Source: Cycas panzhihuaensis (Eukaryota > Cycadophyta). Taken from it: 64,000 nt of DNA. The stretch is from assembly GCA_023213395.1 (NCBI GenBank), contig CM041465.1, positions 16,306,001 to 16,370,000 of the forward strand, in the 5' to 3' direction. A program made the position numbers and the translations under genes. Below the pieces are notes generated by a model. It saw nothing but the letters and a program-made list of their open reading frames with translations, was not told the DNA's origin and ran no database searches. Below, in pieces: positions 43,503 through 55,924 of this stretch (the stretch's first letter is position 1; each line of letters starts with the position of its first letter).

Positions 43503-46224
43503 TATTTCCCAGCTTCCGAGAATGGATACGGAGTGGTTGACTCAGGTAGGTGCAGGTATGCTTCTCGCCTTGTCATTGCCTTCTTTTGAGATGAGTGTAT
43601 GCGTCCATATTGTGATCTCGTAAATGATTTTGTCATCATCTACACTTATTCAGCCTATGACGACTATAGCGGGGGCACATTCCCAGTGAGTGTGGCACCT
43701 CGGTGGCTACTCCACTTCCCGCATTCTTCCCTACTCACCTTGAGATCCATTTGGCTCATATCACCCCTGCCTGTGTGATGACCCGTCATTGTTTGGTTGA
43801 CTTGTCACATCTCTTGAGTCCTATTTTTGCTCTTTTTGACTCGTTTGTTGGCTTGTCTGCCCTCGGGTAGGTGTCTCAGCCCCCTACTAGTCTCCTTGGT
43901 CATTGGCCCATAGCCCTGGCTGGCTGGCTGGGCTAGATTTAGCCTCTAGTCTCATACCGCAGTGAAATTCATGGTACTGCCATAAATTTCGTGGTATCAC
44001 GAAATTTGCAGTGGGGCGACTGTCTCAGATTATTTTTAAAAATCTGCCATGGCAATTTCGCATTTATTGTGAAATTGCCACATGTTTCATGACTTGACTC
44101 ACCACCAGCCGTGCTCTAATCGCTCATTTAGGGTTTAGGCTGGGTATTTAAGTCTTCCCTAAGTTATTTTTAGGATCTTTTGGCTCATTTTTGGAAGCTT
44201 CTCAAGGAAAAACACCCTGTGCTCTACTGTTCCCTGCTGCTACAGGACCTGCAACTCTTCTCTAGTGCCCAACTCTCTTTTGGTATGGCTGTGACATCTT
44301 CTCAGCCCTTCACATGCCTTGGAGACAGCCTCTTTGGAGAGATCTTAGCATTTCCTTGCTCAGGCAGCCATCAAGCACCCTTAAGTGCAGGTGTTTCCTT
44401 CAACGTCATTAGCAGGGGTTCCATACTTGCCATTCCATAACTCTTTGGCAGATTTCTCAGCCCTCTTTTAGTAGCTCTTGACTGAGGCAAAAGCCTCCAT
44501 TCTCTTCCTCAACTATTTGTTGGTTTAAGTTGCTTTCTTATCCAATTTATGCCCTGTTTTGCTTGTCATTTCTACTTCTTCTTGGTTTGCTCTTTGAAGG
44601 TTATTTTTGCCTTACTTTGCGCTGTCCTTTCTCTTTCATTTGGGCCACCTTTCCTGCGTTTCTTACCTAAGACAATGGCAAAGAGGGGTTACATAAGGTT
44701 TGGGCAAGAGCTGGGTGGATTCTGCACCACCTTCCATGCTCTCTAAGAGGCTCTTTGCCCTCCAAACCTTCCCTTTTGCCCCGTGCTGTTCTTGGCAATC
44801 AAACAAGGGTTTGTTAGGCTATTTTCAGTCGCTGAAATCAGCACTATGACTTGTTGTAGTGCTGGTTTGAGGGCTTACACCTTGATCCGGGCAACTCACA
44901 TAAGCCCTGGCTACTTGTCCCTTGCCTAACTTCTTTCTCGGCAACCCGATTTGCTTCTCATAGCACCCCGGCTTGTCGTAGCTTTTTTTGGCCCTCCCTT
45001 TTACTCTTGTTGCCTCTTTTTCTAACCCTCTTGCACATCCATACCCTCGCTACCTTGTGGCTTCTTGAGGGGAGGGTAGAATTGTTCCTTGCAGGAGGTG
45101 GGCCACTTCGAGGCTTACCGGTTCACTTGTCATTTACTTTGGTTATTTTTCTTCTACAGTTTATCATCGTAATATTGAATACTAACGTGCATGTATTTAA
45201 GTTTATGTTTGTCTCATACATACATGTATTATTAGGATTTCATATTGTATGCTAGCACCCTTTCTCTGGGAAGGGGGATACTCTCATTTACTTGCAGGTA
45301 CGTGGAGAATGTAAGGGATCCATTCCTTTTTCCTCTCTCGCGGGTAAGTGTTTCCGTTTATGTTTTATATTGGTATTTCATTTACTGTTAGTATCTTGTT
45401 TCTTTCCTTTCCTTTCTTGGTACTTTAGTACGGCTTTCAGGGAAGGTAAGAAAGCCCCACATTATAGTCTACCACAACCCTTCACGTCTACCGTGCTTTA
45501 TGGAGCAACTTCGGGTACCTCGTGGGAACGTCGTCACTTCGACGCACCTCCATTCTAAGTACGCATTCTTGCTCCACCTCATCGCCCTTTTTCCTTTGAG
45601 TTTTTTGTGTAATAGTAATTAGCTCACCGGAAAGAGAAAGAGAAACCAACCACCGTCTTGGTTTATATTTCATTTACTTTATTTCTTGCATTATATATGT
45701 AGTAGGAAAAGGTCCTAGGAAGCCTTCCCCTTTCACCTTTTCCGCTTTTTCCCTTGCAAACTTCCCCCTTGCTTTACTAACTTGCTTTGCTTGGTTAGTT
45801 TGCTTACACATATCATAACTTCTTCCCTTTGGTTATTTCCCTTGTGCTCTCTCAGTTTTCTACCTAGCCGAGTAACCGAGGAGATCCCATTCGTAGGTCA
45901 TTCACTTGCCTACCTTTTCTTTGTTTCCCTCTGCTCTAGGGAAACCCTTGAAGGGTTCTCTCCTTCCTCTTCCGGCCATTCGAGGATGGGAGGATCCTTC
46001 CCTTAGGTCAACACAGGTTAACCCTATGCCTCTTCTCTTCTTATTTGAAGTGGGGAACCACTTTTAGGTAGCTAGAAACCATTTGCAGGTCCCGAACTCG
46101 CGCTTCGATGCACAGGGTGCCCTACATGGTATTTGACTCACTTGTAGGTCTTTCCTCAATTGTGCCATCGATCACCCTTACTATTCCTACTTAGTTAGGT
46201 AGCTATCCCGTAGATGTGCATCTA
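43503..46224 (+). repeat. 3' LTR of element G
   Basis: It starts TATTTCCCAGCTTCCGAG, so both LTRs of G begin with TA, and ends TGTGCATCTA (CA decayed to TA). It has no gene. It contains a 10-bp perfect palindrome around a GTAT loop at 43,984-44,007 that is not present in the 5' LTR. Confidence 0.95.
44050..44152 (+). promoter_or_regulatory. U3 promoter region of the G 3' LTR
   Basis: TGGCAATTTC (44,050-44,059) and GAAATTGCCA (44,071-44,080) form a perfect 10-bp stem, followed by CACATG (decayed G-box) and the TATA TATTTAA at 44,145-44,151. Confidence 0.55.
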
Positions 46225-46229
46225 GCACC
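46225..46229. repeat. Target site duplication of element G, right copy (GCACC)
   Basis: GCACC follows the LTR end and then leads back into the spacer of F. Confidence 0.9.
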
Positions 46230-46816
46230 CTATTTGATATATGCTAATGTGTGTGATGACACATGATGATGGATGATGTTATATTTTCTTTTATATGTAT
46301 GTATGTGTGTATATGTATGAGGGTGCATGGATGCACGATGAGCTATTGATCGTGATGTTTTAAGTTGATTATTATATGGTTTTTGTTAGAGGATTGTTTG
46401 AGTTGTACACACTTCCTTTCACGCAGGGCCACATTCTTAGTAGGCACATACACGATCACCATGAGCAGTGGTGATGGACATGTGTGAGGCTAGGAGGTAG
46501 GGTGGCATACATGTCCATATAGGAGCATAGTGGGATATGCAAAGGAAGTACAAGTGGGAAGGGAGTGACAATACTCCAACACGCCATCCTAGTTGGGGAA
46601 TGTTTCTAGGCTCAGGGGCGATAAGGATAACATACCCAATTAGGAAGACGCCCCCCCCCCCCAAAGAAAAAGGAGGACAAGGGGTTCCACAGGAGGAACC
46701 TAAAAAGTAAGAAGGCTACCCTAAACCCTCATTTCACCTGTGATTAAAGGGAATGGGAATGTGCCTAGGGTGGTAGTTTAGGCTCATTTCAGAGCACAAA
46801 GAGAAGAGTGACATAG
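46230..46816 (-). other. Post-pol module and spacer of element F
   Basis: On the - strand, 28 bp past the pol stop, ATGAGCCTAAACTACC (46,772-46,787) begins the module. A stem (ACCCTAGG with TTTAGGGT) follows, then the GGTTCC/GGAACC hairpin at 46,683-46,700 and a run of 12 G (46,651-46,662 as C on the + strand). Then comes sequence shared with B and G (CCCCAACTAGGATGG). From 46,230 to about 46,430 the spacer has no gene. Confidence 0.75.
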
Positions 46817-49440
46817 TCATGCATAAAATTTCTTTAGGAATTTCCCATTAACGACCTTCTCAAATATGAGGCCCTCCAGAGTGGCGATCCTATAAGCACC
46901 ATTTGCGAGGCTCTTGAGAATGACAAAGGGACCAACCCATTTGTGTCTTAATTTGGTCAGGCAATCATGGAGATATTCCAGTTTAAGGACATGGTTCCCG
47001 GGATGCAAAGGACAAGAAAGAAGGTGTTTGTTACATGTCCTTCGTGCCCTAGACTTAAAAGCAAAGTTCGCTTGATAGGAAGGCAAGCGCTTCTCATACA
47101 AGGTCTTAAGGTCTAAGAGGCAAGCCTAGCAGATAGACTCCTCATCGATAAGACCTTAGAGAGAGACCCGTAAGGAAGGAATCTCCACTTCTAATGGGAG
47201 AACCGCCTCCATCCTATAGACTAGGGAGAAAGGAGTCATTCCCGTAGTCATACAGATAGACGTGTGATATGCCCATAGAGTAGAAGAGAGCTGGAGATGT
47301 TAATCTCTTTGAGATTAGGCTATGGTTTTCTTTAGGATATTTATAAAAGTTTTGTTAAATTATTCGACCTGGCCATTAGCCTGGGGATAATAGGAAGAGG
47401 AAGTTTTATGAAAAATGTTGAATTTCTTGTAAAGCTCATCCATCTCCTTATTACAAAAAGGAGTCCCATTATCCGTGATCAAGATATTAGGAACTCTGAA
47501 GCGGCAAATGATATGCTGGTAGATGAAGGTGGCTATCGTCTTACCAGGAGTAGTAGTCAAAGGGATGGCTTTCACCCATTTAGTAAAGTACTCTATAGCA
47601 GTCAAGACGAACTTGTGCTATGATGAAGAAGGCGGGGATATGACCCCAATAAAGTCTAACCCCCATTGGGAGAAGGGCCATGGAGATATGATGAGATGGA
47701 GAGCCTCGGAAGGCAATTGGATGATATTAGCATATTCCTGGTATCACCGACATCTCAGGGCATAGGCATGGGCATCCTTAAATAGAGACGACCAATAATA
47801 CCCCATACAGAAGATCCTTTGGGCCATGGATTAGCCCCAAAGTGGCCCCCACAAATGTCATTTTGGCATTCACAGAGTATTTACTTCGCTTCGTCAGGGG
47901 TGACATAGTAAAAAAGGATCCCATTGAAGGATCTTTTGTATAATACCTCACCTATAAGTACTACCTGGTAGTAGCCCAAATATAAGACCTAACTTTATTG
48001 CTAACTTTAGGGTGATACTGCTGCTGAGTGAGGTATTGTATGATGTTCCCATACCACTCACTACCAGCAAGCAGATGAGGAGGAGAGTCCTAGATAACCA
48101 GGATGGGCTCGTCAGGGAGGGAATCATCAATAGGAATGTCTAAAGGGTTTAGGATGGGAGTGTCGGTAAGCTGCTTGACCACTACCATCCCCTTCTTTAA
48201 CTTCCTATTAACGATTTGGAGGTCAAATTTCTGAAGGATGATGGCCCACTTGCTAGTCCTACCTATCAGGTCAGGTCAGGTGAGTAAATAGTGCAGGGGA
48301 TCAGATTGAATAATCCCCTAAGTAGTGTTCCTAAGCAAGTAGTGCCTGAACTTCTTAGTTGCATGTACTAAGGAAAGACACTCCTTCTCAGTGGGAGAGT
48401 AGTTGAGTTTAACAACCACAAGAGTGCGACTGATGAAGTAGATGGCCCTCTTGGTTCTCGAATCATCCTCCTAGGCTAACATGTTGCCCAGGGACTCATC
48501 GGTAGTTAAGGTATAAAGGATGAATGACCTAACAAAGAGAGGGGGCACTAATATCAGGGCGAAAGCAAGGGCTTCCTCGAGTTCTTCAAAGGCTTGTTGG
48601 GCCTTAGAAGACTAAACGAATGGGGCCCCTTTCTTTAATAGGTTAGTGAGTGGTTTGGCATTTATGGCGAAGTTCACCAAGAAATGCCTAAGGAATCCAA
48701 GCCTACCTAAAAATAACTTAATCTGTCATTGGGTTTTAGGAGGTGGCATGTCAAGGATGGCCTTGACTTTATTAGGGTCAATTTGGATCCCTTGTTTTAA
48801 CACGAGGAAATTAAGGAGTTTACCAGCTATCATGGCAAATACGCATTTAAGAGGGTTGAGGCTCAGATGGTATTTGTGGCATCGTGTGAAGATGGCCCAC
48901 AAATTAGAAGGATGATAGGATCTTACACGTGAGAGACTCATCATATCATCCATAAAGACCTCTAGAGATTTATTGATATTATCATGGAAAATGAACTACA
49001 TCACCCTTTGATAAGTGATGCCTGCATTCTTTAATTCAAAAGGCAACACCTTATAGGTAAAAGTACCCCATGGAGTGGTGAAGGCCATATTATGACAGTC
49101 TTTAGGGGAGATTTGAATTTGGTTATAGCTGGAAAAGCCATCCATTAAGGACATGATTTCGAAACTGGTGATTCGATCAATAATTTGATCAATGAAGGGA
49201 AGTAGGAAGTTGTCCTTAGGACATGTATTGTTAATGTCAAAGAAATCAACACATATCTAGATTATCCTATTCTTTTTAGTAATGGGGACAATGTTGAACA
49301 CCCACTTAGGGTAGTCAATTGAAGTGATCAATTCTGCATTTAGGAGTTTCTTAACTTCTATTTTAACAGTAGCTGAGAGCTTAAGGTGAAGAGGGTGTTG
49401 CTTCTAACGTATGAGGTGAGCGCCAGGAATAGTGGTAAGG
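46817..49440 (-). pseudogene. Reverse transcriptase-RNase H-integrase of element F, broken
   Basis: On the - strand: RT with ICVDFFDINNTCPKDNFLLP near 49,250, MAFTTPWGTFTYKVLPF, and the catalytic FMDDMM (usual YMDDM) at about 48,950. RNase H shows LTTDESLGNMLA, AIYFISRTL and YSPTEKECLSLVHA. The integrase keeps ITDNGTPF and YYPQANGQVE near 47,470-47,360, while its first catalytic Asp is Glu (TAIEYFTKW). The C-terminal domain ends at KKFYA with TGA 46,817. The order RT-RH-INT is that of Ty3/gypsy and CVDFRDLN.ACPKD is typical of Tat. Many stops; inactive today, but the only autonomous-type pol in the window. Confidence 0.92.
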
Positions 49441-49749
49441 TTGTGGGTCATAATCGAAGGGTCAATTCCCTTCATATCGGAATAATCCCACATAAAAACA
49501 TCTCAAAACTCCTAGAACAAAAGGGTATACTCCTTCATTTCATCAGGAGAGCATTTTGCTCCTACCTTAATGACTTTGCCTGGGGCAAGGACTATGTCCT
49601 GGGTTTCCTCCATGCACATGGTATTCCCCTCCTCAAAGTGAAGGGGGGCTCAGTCAATAAGAAAGGATAGAATAGGAGACAGAATTAGGTCAGCAAGGGA
49701 AGACCCAATAGCTAGGACCTTCTGGTAGCTAAGCATATGGTGGCTAGAA

Positions 49750-52700
49750 GGAAGGTTGGGCGTGGAGCCCGCTAAGTGCTCAAGAAGGGCTTCGTCATTC
49801 TTAAAGTAATCCACCTTATGGATGAGCACACTTCAAGAAGATGAAGGAAGAGGAGAAGCAGAAGCAGCGGGACTGTGGTGGTTGCTACGTTGCTCATCAT
49901 ATCCAAAGGACTCCTTGGAAGAGTTGGGAAGAGGTCCCTTGAAAGGGACAACAGGAGGCTCCCTGACTTCATTACCTATACACAGTAATGAAGGGGAAGA
50001 CTCAAGGAGCACCTGATCAATAGGGGTAATGACATGAGACACAAGAGAAGAACTAGTTTTTCCAATGAGGGAGGTTCTAAATTGGGATCTAGAATGGAGG
50101 AGGTACCCCCTACTCATGCCTAGAAGGGAGATAGGGTGAGGGAGATCCTCATCCTTATCATTAAACTCATCATCACTAAGTATGGAAAGGTACCCGTAGC
50201 TTCCAACACCAATAGGGGCAAAATGCATGAGGTTGGAAGAAGTGGATGAAGGGTTTTCTTCCAAAGGAGATGAGTCAATGATGTCAATAGAGCAAGCAGA
50301 GGCATGGGTAGAAAGACATTTGTCACCCTTCACTTAGCCATGAGCTGCTTGATGGTGTTGACATGGTTGTTTAGTGGGAGGAAGCTCCCAAGAGATGACT
50401 TTCATTCGCTCTTCGTGGATGAATTTAAGTTGTCCCCAATAGGACGAGCACACAGCTCCTATCTTGTCGAGCCATGGGCATCCCAAGAGAAGATTATAGT
50501 CAACATCGATGTCAAGGACTATAATATCAGTGAGGACAGTCTTATCCTTGAGAGTAAGAGGGATATACACTGATCCCAAGGGTGTCTTTTCACTACCATC
50601 ATAGCCTTGACACTGCCATAGAACCAGCTCTAAAGTAGATATGCCAAGCTCTTACATAACACACAAGGGTATGGCATTAACGGAAGAACCATTGTCAACA
50701 ATGGTTTTCTGTAAAGTATAGTCAAGATTATTGATGGTAATAATAAAAGGAAAGTGCCATTGGCACTCCCTTTTACTAGTAGGGGGAAGATCCTTAAGAT
50801 CAAAGGAGATGACGGGTTCATGACTTGGGGTGATACCCAAGGCATGAATGGGCACGTCACCTAATCCTAAGGCTTCCAAGAGTAATATGCATTGTTCAGG
50901 GCAACTCCTTAAGACATCCATTATGGACATTCTGGTAGGGATGGTATGAAGCTCATCAACAATAGAGAAAGGCTTCCCCTTCATGGTGGGTTGGGGTAGA
51001 GCCCTTCGGAAGTCATAATGACTAGGACATATAGGAATGGTCTTGGGGAGTGCAGGGACTTCTGGAAGAGAATTTTTCAGAAGAGGATCCAGGTGAGATG
51101 TGGATGAAGAGGTACCACTTGCTTCTTTGATCACTTGAGAATGAGTTAAGGCATACAATGTGGTAGTCTTAAGCAACTGAATGACCTTCTTTCCCTTATT
51201 CCAGGATCACGGAGATGAAGGGGTATGTCGGTTAGGGGAACCCAAGGAAGAGGATGAATTCTTCACACCCTTCCTTTTATCTTATAAAGGATGAGGGTTT
51301 CAGGATCTTCCTCGATTCTGATTGTTCTTTTGTTGGGGGTTGCGATCATGTTCCCCATGTCTGAGGAAGGGATCTCTATGAACGGGCTAGTCTAGGTTGG
51401 GCCTAGATGCCCATTTAGGGGAAGAGTCACATTGTGAGGGAGCCTTGGGATACTAGGCCCAACACCATGAATCATCATGGAAGCACTCCCCATAGATGGA
51501 GCACCACTTCTTCTCAAGGGAGGAGTTGGGTTTCCTCACTTAAGAGGACTAGGTATTGCCACCCTTAGAAGGAGCAACTTGGGAAGCCTAGTGGACTGGC
51601 TTATTAGACGTGGGAGATGAAGGAGCTTGGAGCTTGAGCTCCTTCATAGTATATTCGAATGAATGTATAGCTAAAGTGAGAGGATCCACGGTCTTCTCAG
51701 TAGAATGAGAAGAAGACCTAGTGGGTTATTGAGTTTTGGTTTCTCATGGTGGTGGAGGTGCCTCACGTTGATGTGAGGACTTTAGAGGCTTATTGAGTCT
51801 AGCCTGGATCTCAATGGCCTCGAGTTCCAAGCATTTCACTATGGCGGAGTCATACGTAGTTGCCCCCATCTTGAGAACTTCTACGTAGACTTTTGGACAA
51901 AGGGCATTGACAGAAAGGTCCTTCTTCAACTCCTCAGGCAAAGTTGCCTTGGTGGAATGAAGAAGGTCGTGGAAACACCTCTCAAAGTCACGATTCATTT
52001 CATCGTGATCTTGCTTAAGTGACAAAGGGGATTTCATCCCACTCTCAAATGGACAAGCTACATCAAAATAATTAACAAACTCATCCACGAGCTACTAAAA
52101 TAAAAAAATAGAATATACGGATAGGCGATAAAACCATTTAAAGGCATCACCTTGAAGAGATCATAGAAATAGTTTCATAAGAATGTGGTCATAGGCCCAG
52201 TAGTCGATGCATGCCATAGAGAAACTATGGATATGCTCCATTGGGTCCTATGATGAAGGCCCATTGAATTTGGGTACTTCAAGAGGGTGAGGTGATAAGT
52301 TAGTTCTTAATGCCTCAACGGATAAGGGGGTTGACTGATAGTCCATAAAGGGACGTGCTCTTGACTAGACCATAGGGTCAATAGAAACTAGAAATGATGG
52401 CTGGCGAGTTTACCCAAATCCTCCTTGGAGGGTTTGGTTTAGAAGGGGATGTTGTCCTCCCATCGCTTGGTGAGGTGGCATGAATCCCACATTCAAAGAA
52501 ACATGCATGGGAGCGGATAGATGCGATGGACCCATCCTTCCTAGAGAGAACTCTCCTTGTTAAAAAAGAGCTTGAGGGAAAATGCCTTAGGAAGGAGTTG
52601 GCCCTCCTTGTAAAGGTGTGATATGAGGTGCCATATAGGATGGTAGGAAGGAGGGGTGAGGGATCAGATTCTGCCCATATGGGCCACCCGTGGGTGGCAC

Positions 52701-53564
52701 GACCTCATAAGGATGCAAGGGGTCCATCCCATAAGCAGGTAGGGAGTTCCCTTTACCATGCCCCCATGGTTGAGTAGTGTAACCAGGAGGTATATAGAGA
52801 GAAGGGTCCCTAGGTTGATATTGGGAGTGTGCAGGGACAGACCCCACGTGACTAGAAGTAAGGGAACACGTGGGTCCCTTGGGTCTAGTAGGTGGTGGAT
52901 AAATAATGGTGGGAGGAGGACTAGTCATTTGACTAGATGGGGGCATGCTCAACCCGAGTTGAGAAGATGACATGCCCTAAGTGGTCCCCAAGGAGCATAC
53001 ACCATGGGGAGAAGAGGAAGAGGTAAGAGGTAAACTCATCATAGGTAAGGGGGTTGGATGAGATGAGTGAGGTGATGGAGATGTAGAAGAAGGAAGGACA
53101 ACACTTTGCAAGATGTTCTCAAACCACTTAGGGTGTAGTTGGAGATGAGCAGCTTGGAAACATTGGCTTAAGGCTTCTATTACATCGGCAGGAGGGGTAT
53201 CCGCCTGATCGTAAGAGGTAGAAGGAGCCTTGTACAAAGTAGACCTCGTGGGACGATCCTCATGGGAATCATCAAGGTGGTGGTGAAACTCTAAAGGAGA
53301 TGAAGGCTCAACTCTGTGAGTAGAGGAATGGTGAGATTGGGGGTGTGGCTAGTCATCCAAATAATAGATGGGATCTTCACTTCCTTGGGTAAACCATTGG
53401 AAGTAAGTAGGTGGCTCAAGGGAATCAGACACATAAGCATGGTATGCCCAATCCGAAAGAGATCCCTCCATGATTAGCTTAGAATCTGATGTGGGAAGGG
53501 AATGATATGAGGGCTCTTCCAACAACAGAGGTAGGCCTCGTAAGTGACGTGAGAATCGTCGCAT
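49750..53564 (-). pseudogene. Gag-protease region of element F, broken
   Basis: The start ATG 53,564 opens MRRFSRHLRGLPLLLEEPSY, the least damaged version of the N-terminus shared with B and G. The Pro/Gly-rich part (GYTTQPWGHGKGNSLPAYGM) runs to about 52,590. The Gag core is at 52,088-51,744 (FVNYFDVACPF, FHDLLHSTKATLPEELKKDL). The finger near 51,500 reads WCSIYGECFHDDSWC, with its first His changed to Tyr. Protease has TIVDNGSSVNAI near 50,700 and VDYNLLLGCPW near 50,480. An acidic linker with VGSYGYLSI ends near 49,750. F encodes the particle protein and protease for the family; this copy has about eight breaks. Confidence 0.92.
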
Positions 53565-53707
53565 GTAAGTCTTGCCTATGTGCTAGAAGAAAAAAAAAAC
53601 AAGGTAGTACATGTGTTAGGCGCTTCCCAACAAAACCAAAAGGAAAAGATACCAAGAGGTAGTAGCACTAATAGGAAAGAGAGAAAGACTAATTCCCTTA
53701 TTGGCAG

Positions 53708-53726
53708 GTCCCTAGTATGGTCGCTA
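53708..53726 (-). other. Primer binding site of element F
   Basis: On the - strand TAGCGACCATACTAGGGA follows the LTR end ACGTAATTCCA. It is the B/G primer site with two G-to-A changes, so it has decayed since insertion. The leader 53,565-53,707 has no gene. Confidence 0.8.
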
Positions 53727-53727
53727 G

Positions 53728-55131
53728 TGGAATTACGTCTATGGGATGGTAACTACACCTAGTTAGGATTAGGATTATCAACGGAAGGCTCTAGAGTGAA
53801 GGGGTCAATCCAACAAGTGAAAGGAAGCACCCACACAGGGTGTCCATGTGTCAGAATGTAGGTTTAGGACCCACTAATGGCACATACCTTCCTCTAGGTA
53901 ACTTAGCTTTGGTTTTAGAGCAGCGCATATTAGGGATATCCTCGGTTGCCTGAGTAACCTTAAATGCGGGTCTTCATGCCCTTGGATGGATAGAAGGGAA
54001 GGGCAAGACCTAACGAGGAAGTAGATCATCGTGGAAGATGAAGGAATATGAATAGGATATATGTAGGTGAGCGGTGGGAGGTACCCATTCATAAAGATGA
54101 TGTTGGGCAACCACCTCATGCACGAAACTAACTAGAAAACAGAGAGTGACAAGGTTATTAAGTTAGTATAGGTATGATGGGGTTAAAGGAGGAGGTCTTA
54201 GGGGATGATTCCTCCTTGAACTAACCCAACTAAAGGGAGTGTTAGAGGAACAAAGAATGGTGGCGGAAGAAGTTCCCATCACCCTATGTGTAAGGGAGTC
54301 TACTTCCTATGTGCAATAGTGAAATAATGACTAATCGATTATGTATGCAAATAAGAAATAATGAAGCATATATGTATATTAGACAACAAATATATTTTCT
54401 CTCATTTTCTCTCTAATATAGATCCTCACTCTCTTTTTCACTTTAAACAAGGGAAAGGGGGAAGAAGAAGAGACAAACCAATCTATCACACCAAATACAC
54501 GACAATCATGTAAACCCTAGTGGGTTGTATGCAATTAAATAGAAAGAGGGAAGGGGATATCTCCTATCGAATGTCCTTTCCTAAAGTGCAAGATAATATG
54601 CAAAAGAATGGTGCAAGTTGGTTCCCTTTTATCTTTTCCCTTTATGTTCTTTTCATGCAAACGTGCAAAATCAAAAGTGAAGTAGAGAAAAAGTCTATAA
54701 GAGGGAGGTGATGTACCCAGAGAATTGATGTGGCTGAAATGAAGTTTCCATCTTATGCCATACCTGCTTCTTCTTTACCCTCTCCTAACACATGGGTAGC
54801 GTGGAGGTTTCCTTACCTTCCCCAAAGCAAATTGGAGAAAGTAAAAAAGACAAAGGAAAAAGAACTATACAAAAGTTGAAATAACCAAGGAAAAGGAAAG
54901 CAAAGGAATGTACCTAGATTGTTGCAGTTTTTCCTTCTCTGTAAATGTCATGATAAACCTGTAATCACAAAGATTTTCTGCCCTTTTCCAAGGGGTTGCT
55001 AGAATTCCAAGTAAATATATGTATACATATAGTTGTAAAATGTTAAAAGAAATATTGTAAGTTAAAGCACTTTAAGTCAAACAAACTTCCAACTAAAGAA
55101 CAACTCCAAATTTCCTCTAAGCCAACAACAC
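53728..55131 (-). repeat. 5' LTR of element F, promoter-distal part only
   Basis: This is 1,404 bp matching 26,322-27,724 of the 3' LTR in order and length. Identity stops abruptly after GCCAACAACAC at 55,131, where element C begins. The missing upper part (about 1.69 kb with U3 and promoter) should lie beyond the right window edge. Confidence 0.92.
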
Positions 55132-55443
55132 TAAAGGAAGGATGGATCTAGGAGATAAATCACTCACATACACACAATGGTAATGGAGAATGAAAAAGAA
55201 GATGAAACAAGATATGAGAGCAAGCTTGGAGGTGAGAATGAATAATGACTCCCTCCTTAAGATTACACCTTTTATTATTGAGGGTGAGCATTAGGGTTAG
55301 GATTTTCCTGCCTAATGACATGAACCTAAAATTACATCTAAATGCACATAAAGTACATTTCATGAAGAGACTAATGCTAATAATATATCCTAAGGTCACA
55401 TAATTAATCTACACAAATGACCTTGATACATTAATCTCTTTCA
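55132..55443 (-). repeat. 3' LTR of copia element C
   Basis: On the - strand the polypurine tract AAAGGGGGGAT (55,444-55,454) is followed by TGAAAGAGATTAATGTATC, the LTR start. It ends at 55,132, where F's LTR sequence is interrupted, giving 312 bp. The end reads CTTTA, so the expected CA has decayed. The 5' copy is outside the window. Positions 55,455-55,924 are the non-coding 3' region of C. Confidence 0.75.
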
Positions 55444-55924
55444 ATCCCCCCTTTAATGGTGGAAGGTCATTTTCAAAAAATCTATTCTATGAGGTTTTCA
55501 TTTGAGCCTCATTATTACATTGAAATTCTAAATGACACTTTTGTGGGAAAACCCTCACGAGGAATAAAAACCCACGAACTTTCTAAGATCTTTTCCCCTT
55601 TTATAAATCAAAATGGCTAAGGTGGCTCTTTAATATAGCCTGATAGCCAAGCGACTTAAATGTGCAACTTAATCTGCTAAGTCTCTATATACTGTTTAGT
55701 CATCCCCTATGCCTTTTTGGGTTTTCACAAGTTCTGATTTTCCAAAACAAGTATAATCCTTATCCTTCCGTGCCCACATGAGATTTTCACAAAGAGGATA
55801 GAGCAGAGACTTACTCTTATTCTTACATGCCCTGAGGGGTTTTCACGAAAAGAATAGAGTATGATGATCATGTTGCCATCTTCTTTGATTAATCGAAGAT
55901 GGAGACCCTAAGGCTGAGCTACCT

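Larger units (their letters stand above)
33666..46224 (+). mobile_element. Element G: Tat-lineage Ty3/gypsy element with internal pol deletion, inserted in F
   Basis: G has two LTRs (2,726 and 2,722 bp), a primer site, gag-protease, only the integrase C-terminus of pol, the post-pol module, an antisense gene, and a polypurine tract. RT, RNase H, the integrase core and the additional RNase H are missing. It lies in the antisense-gene side of F's 3' region, in opposite orientation to F. It is a non-autonomous element of the same broad family as B but of another subfamily (its U3 differs). Confidence 0.95.
26322..55131 (-). mobile_element. Element F: Tat-lineage Ty3/gypsy element with full gag-pol order, split by G and cut by C
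   Basis: On the - strand, from high to low coordinates: part of the 5' LTR, primer site, gag, protease, RT, RNase H, integrase, post-pol module, (element G inserted), antisense gene, additional RNase H, polypurine tract, 3' LTR. It is the only element here that keeps the whole autonomous set, although with many stops. The upper 1.7 kb of its 5' LTR, including the promoter, has been pushed beyond the right window edge by C, D and E. Confidence 0.93.

Noticed and set aside
46817-53564. Endogenous pararetrovirus (caulimovirus-like) origin for the RT region
   Set aside because: LTRs, integrase with TDNG and QANGQVE, and a target duplication logic are present, and no movement protein is seen; it is a Ty3/gypsy element.
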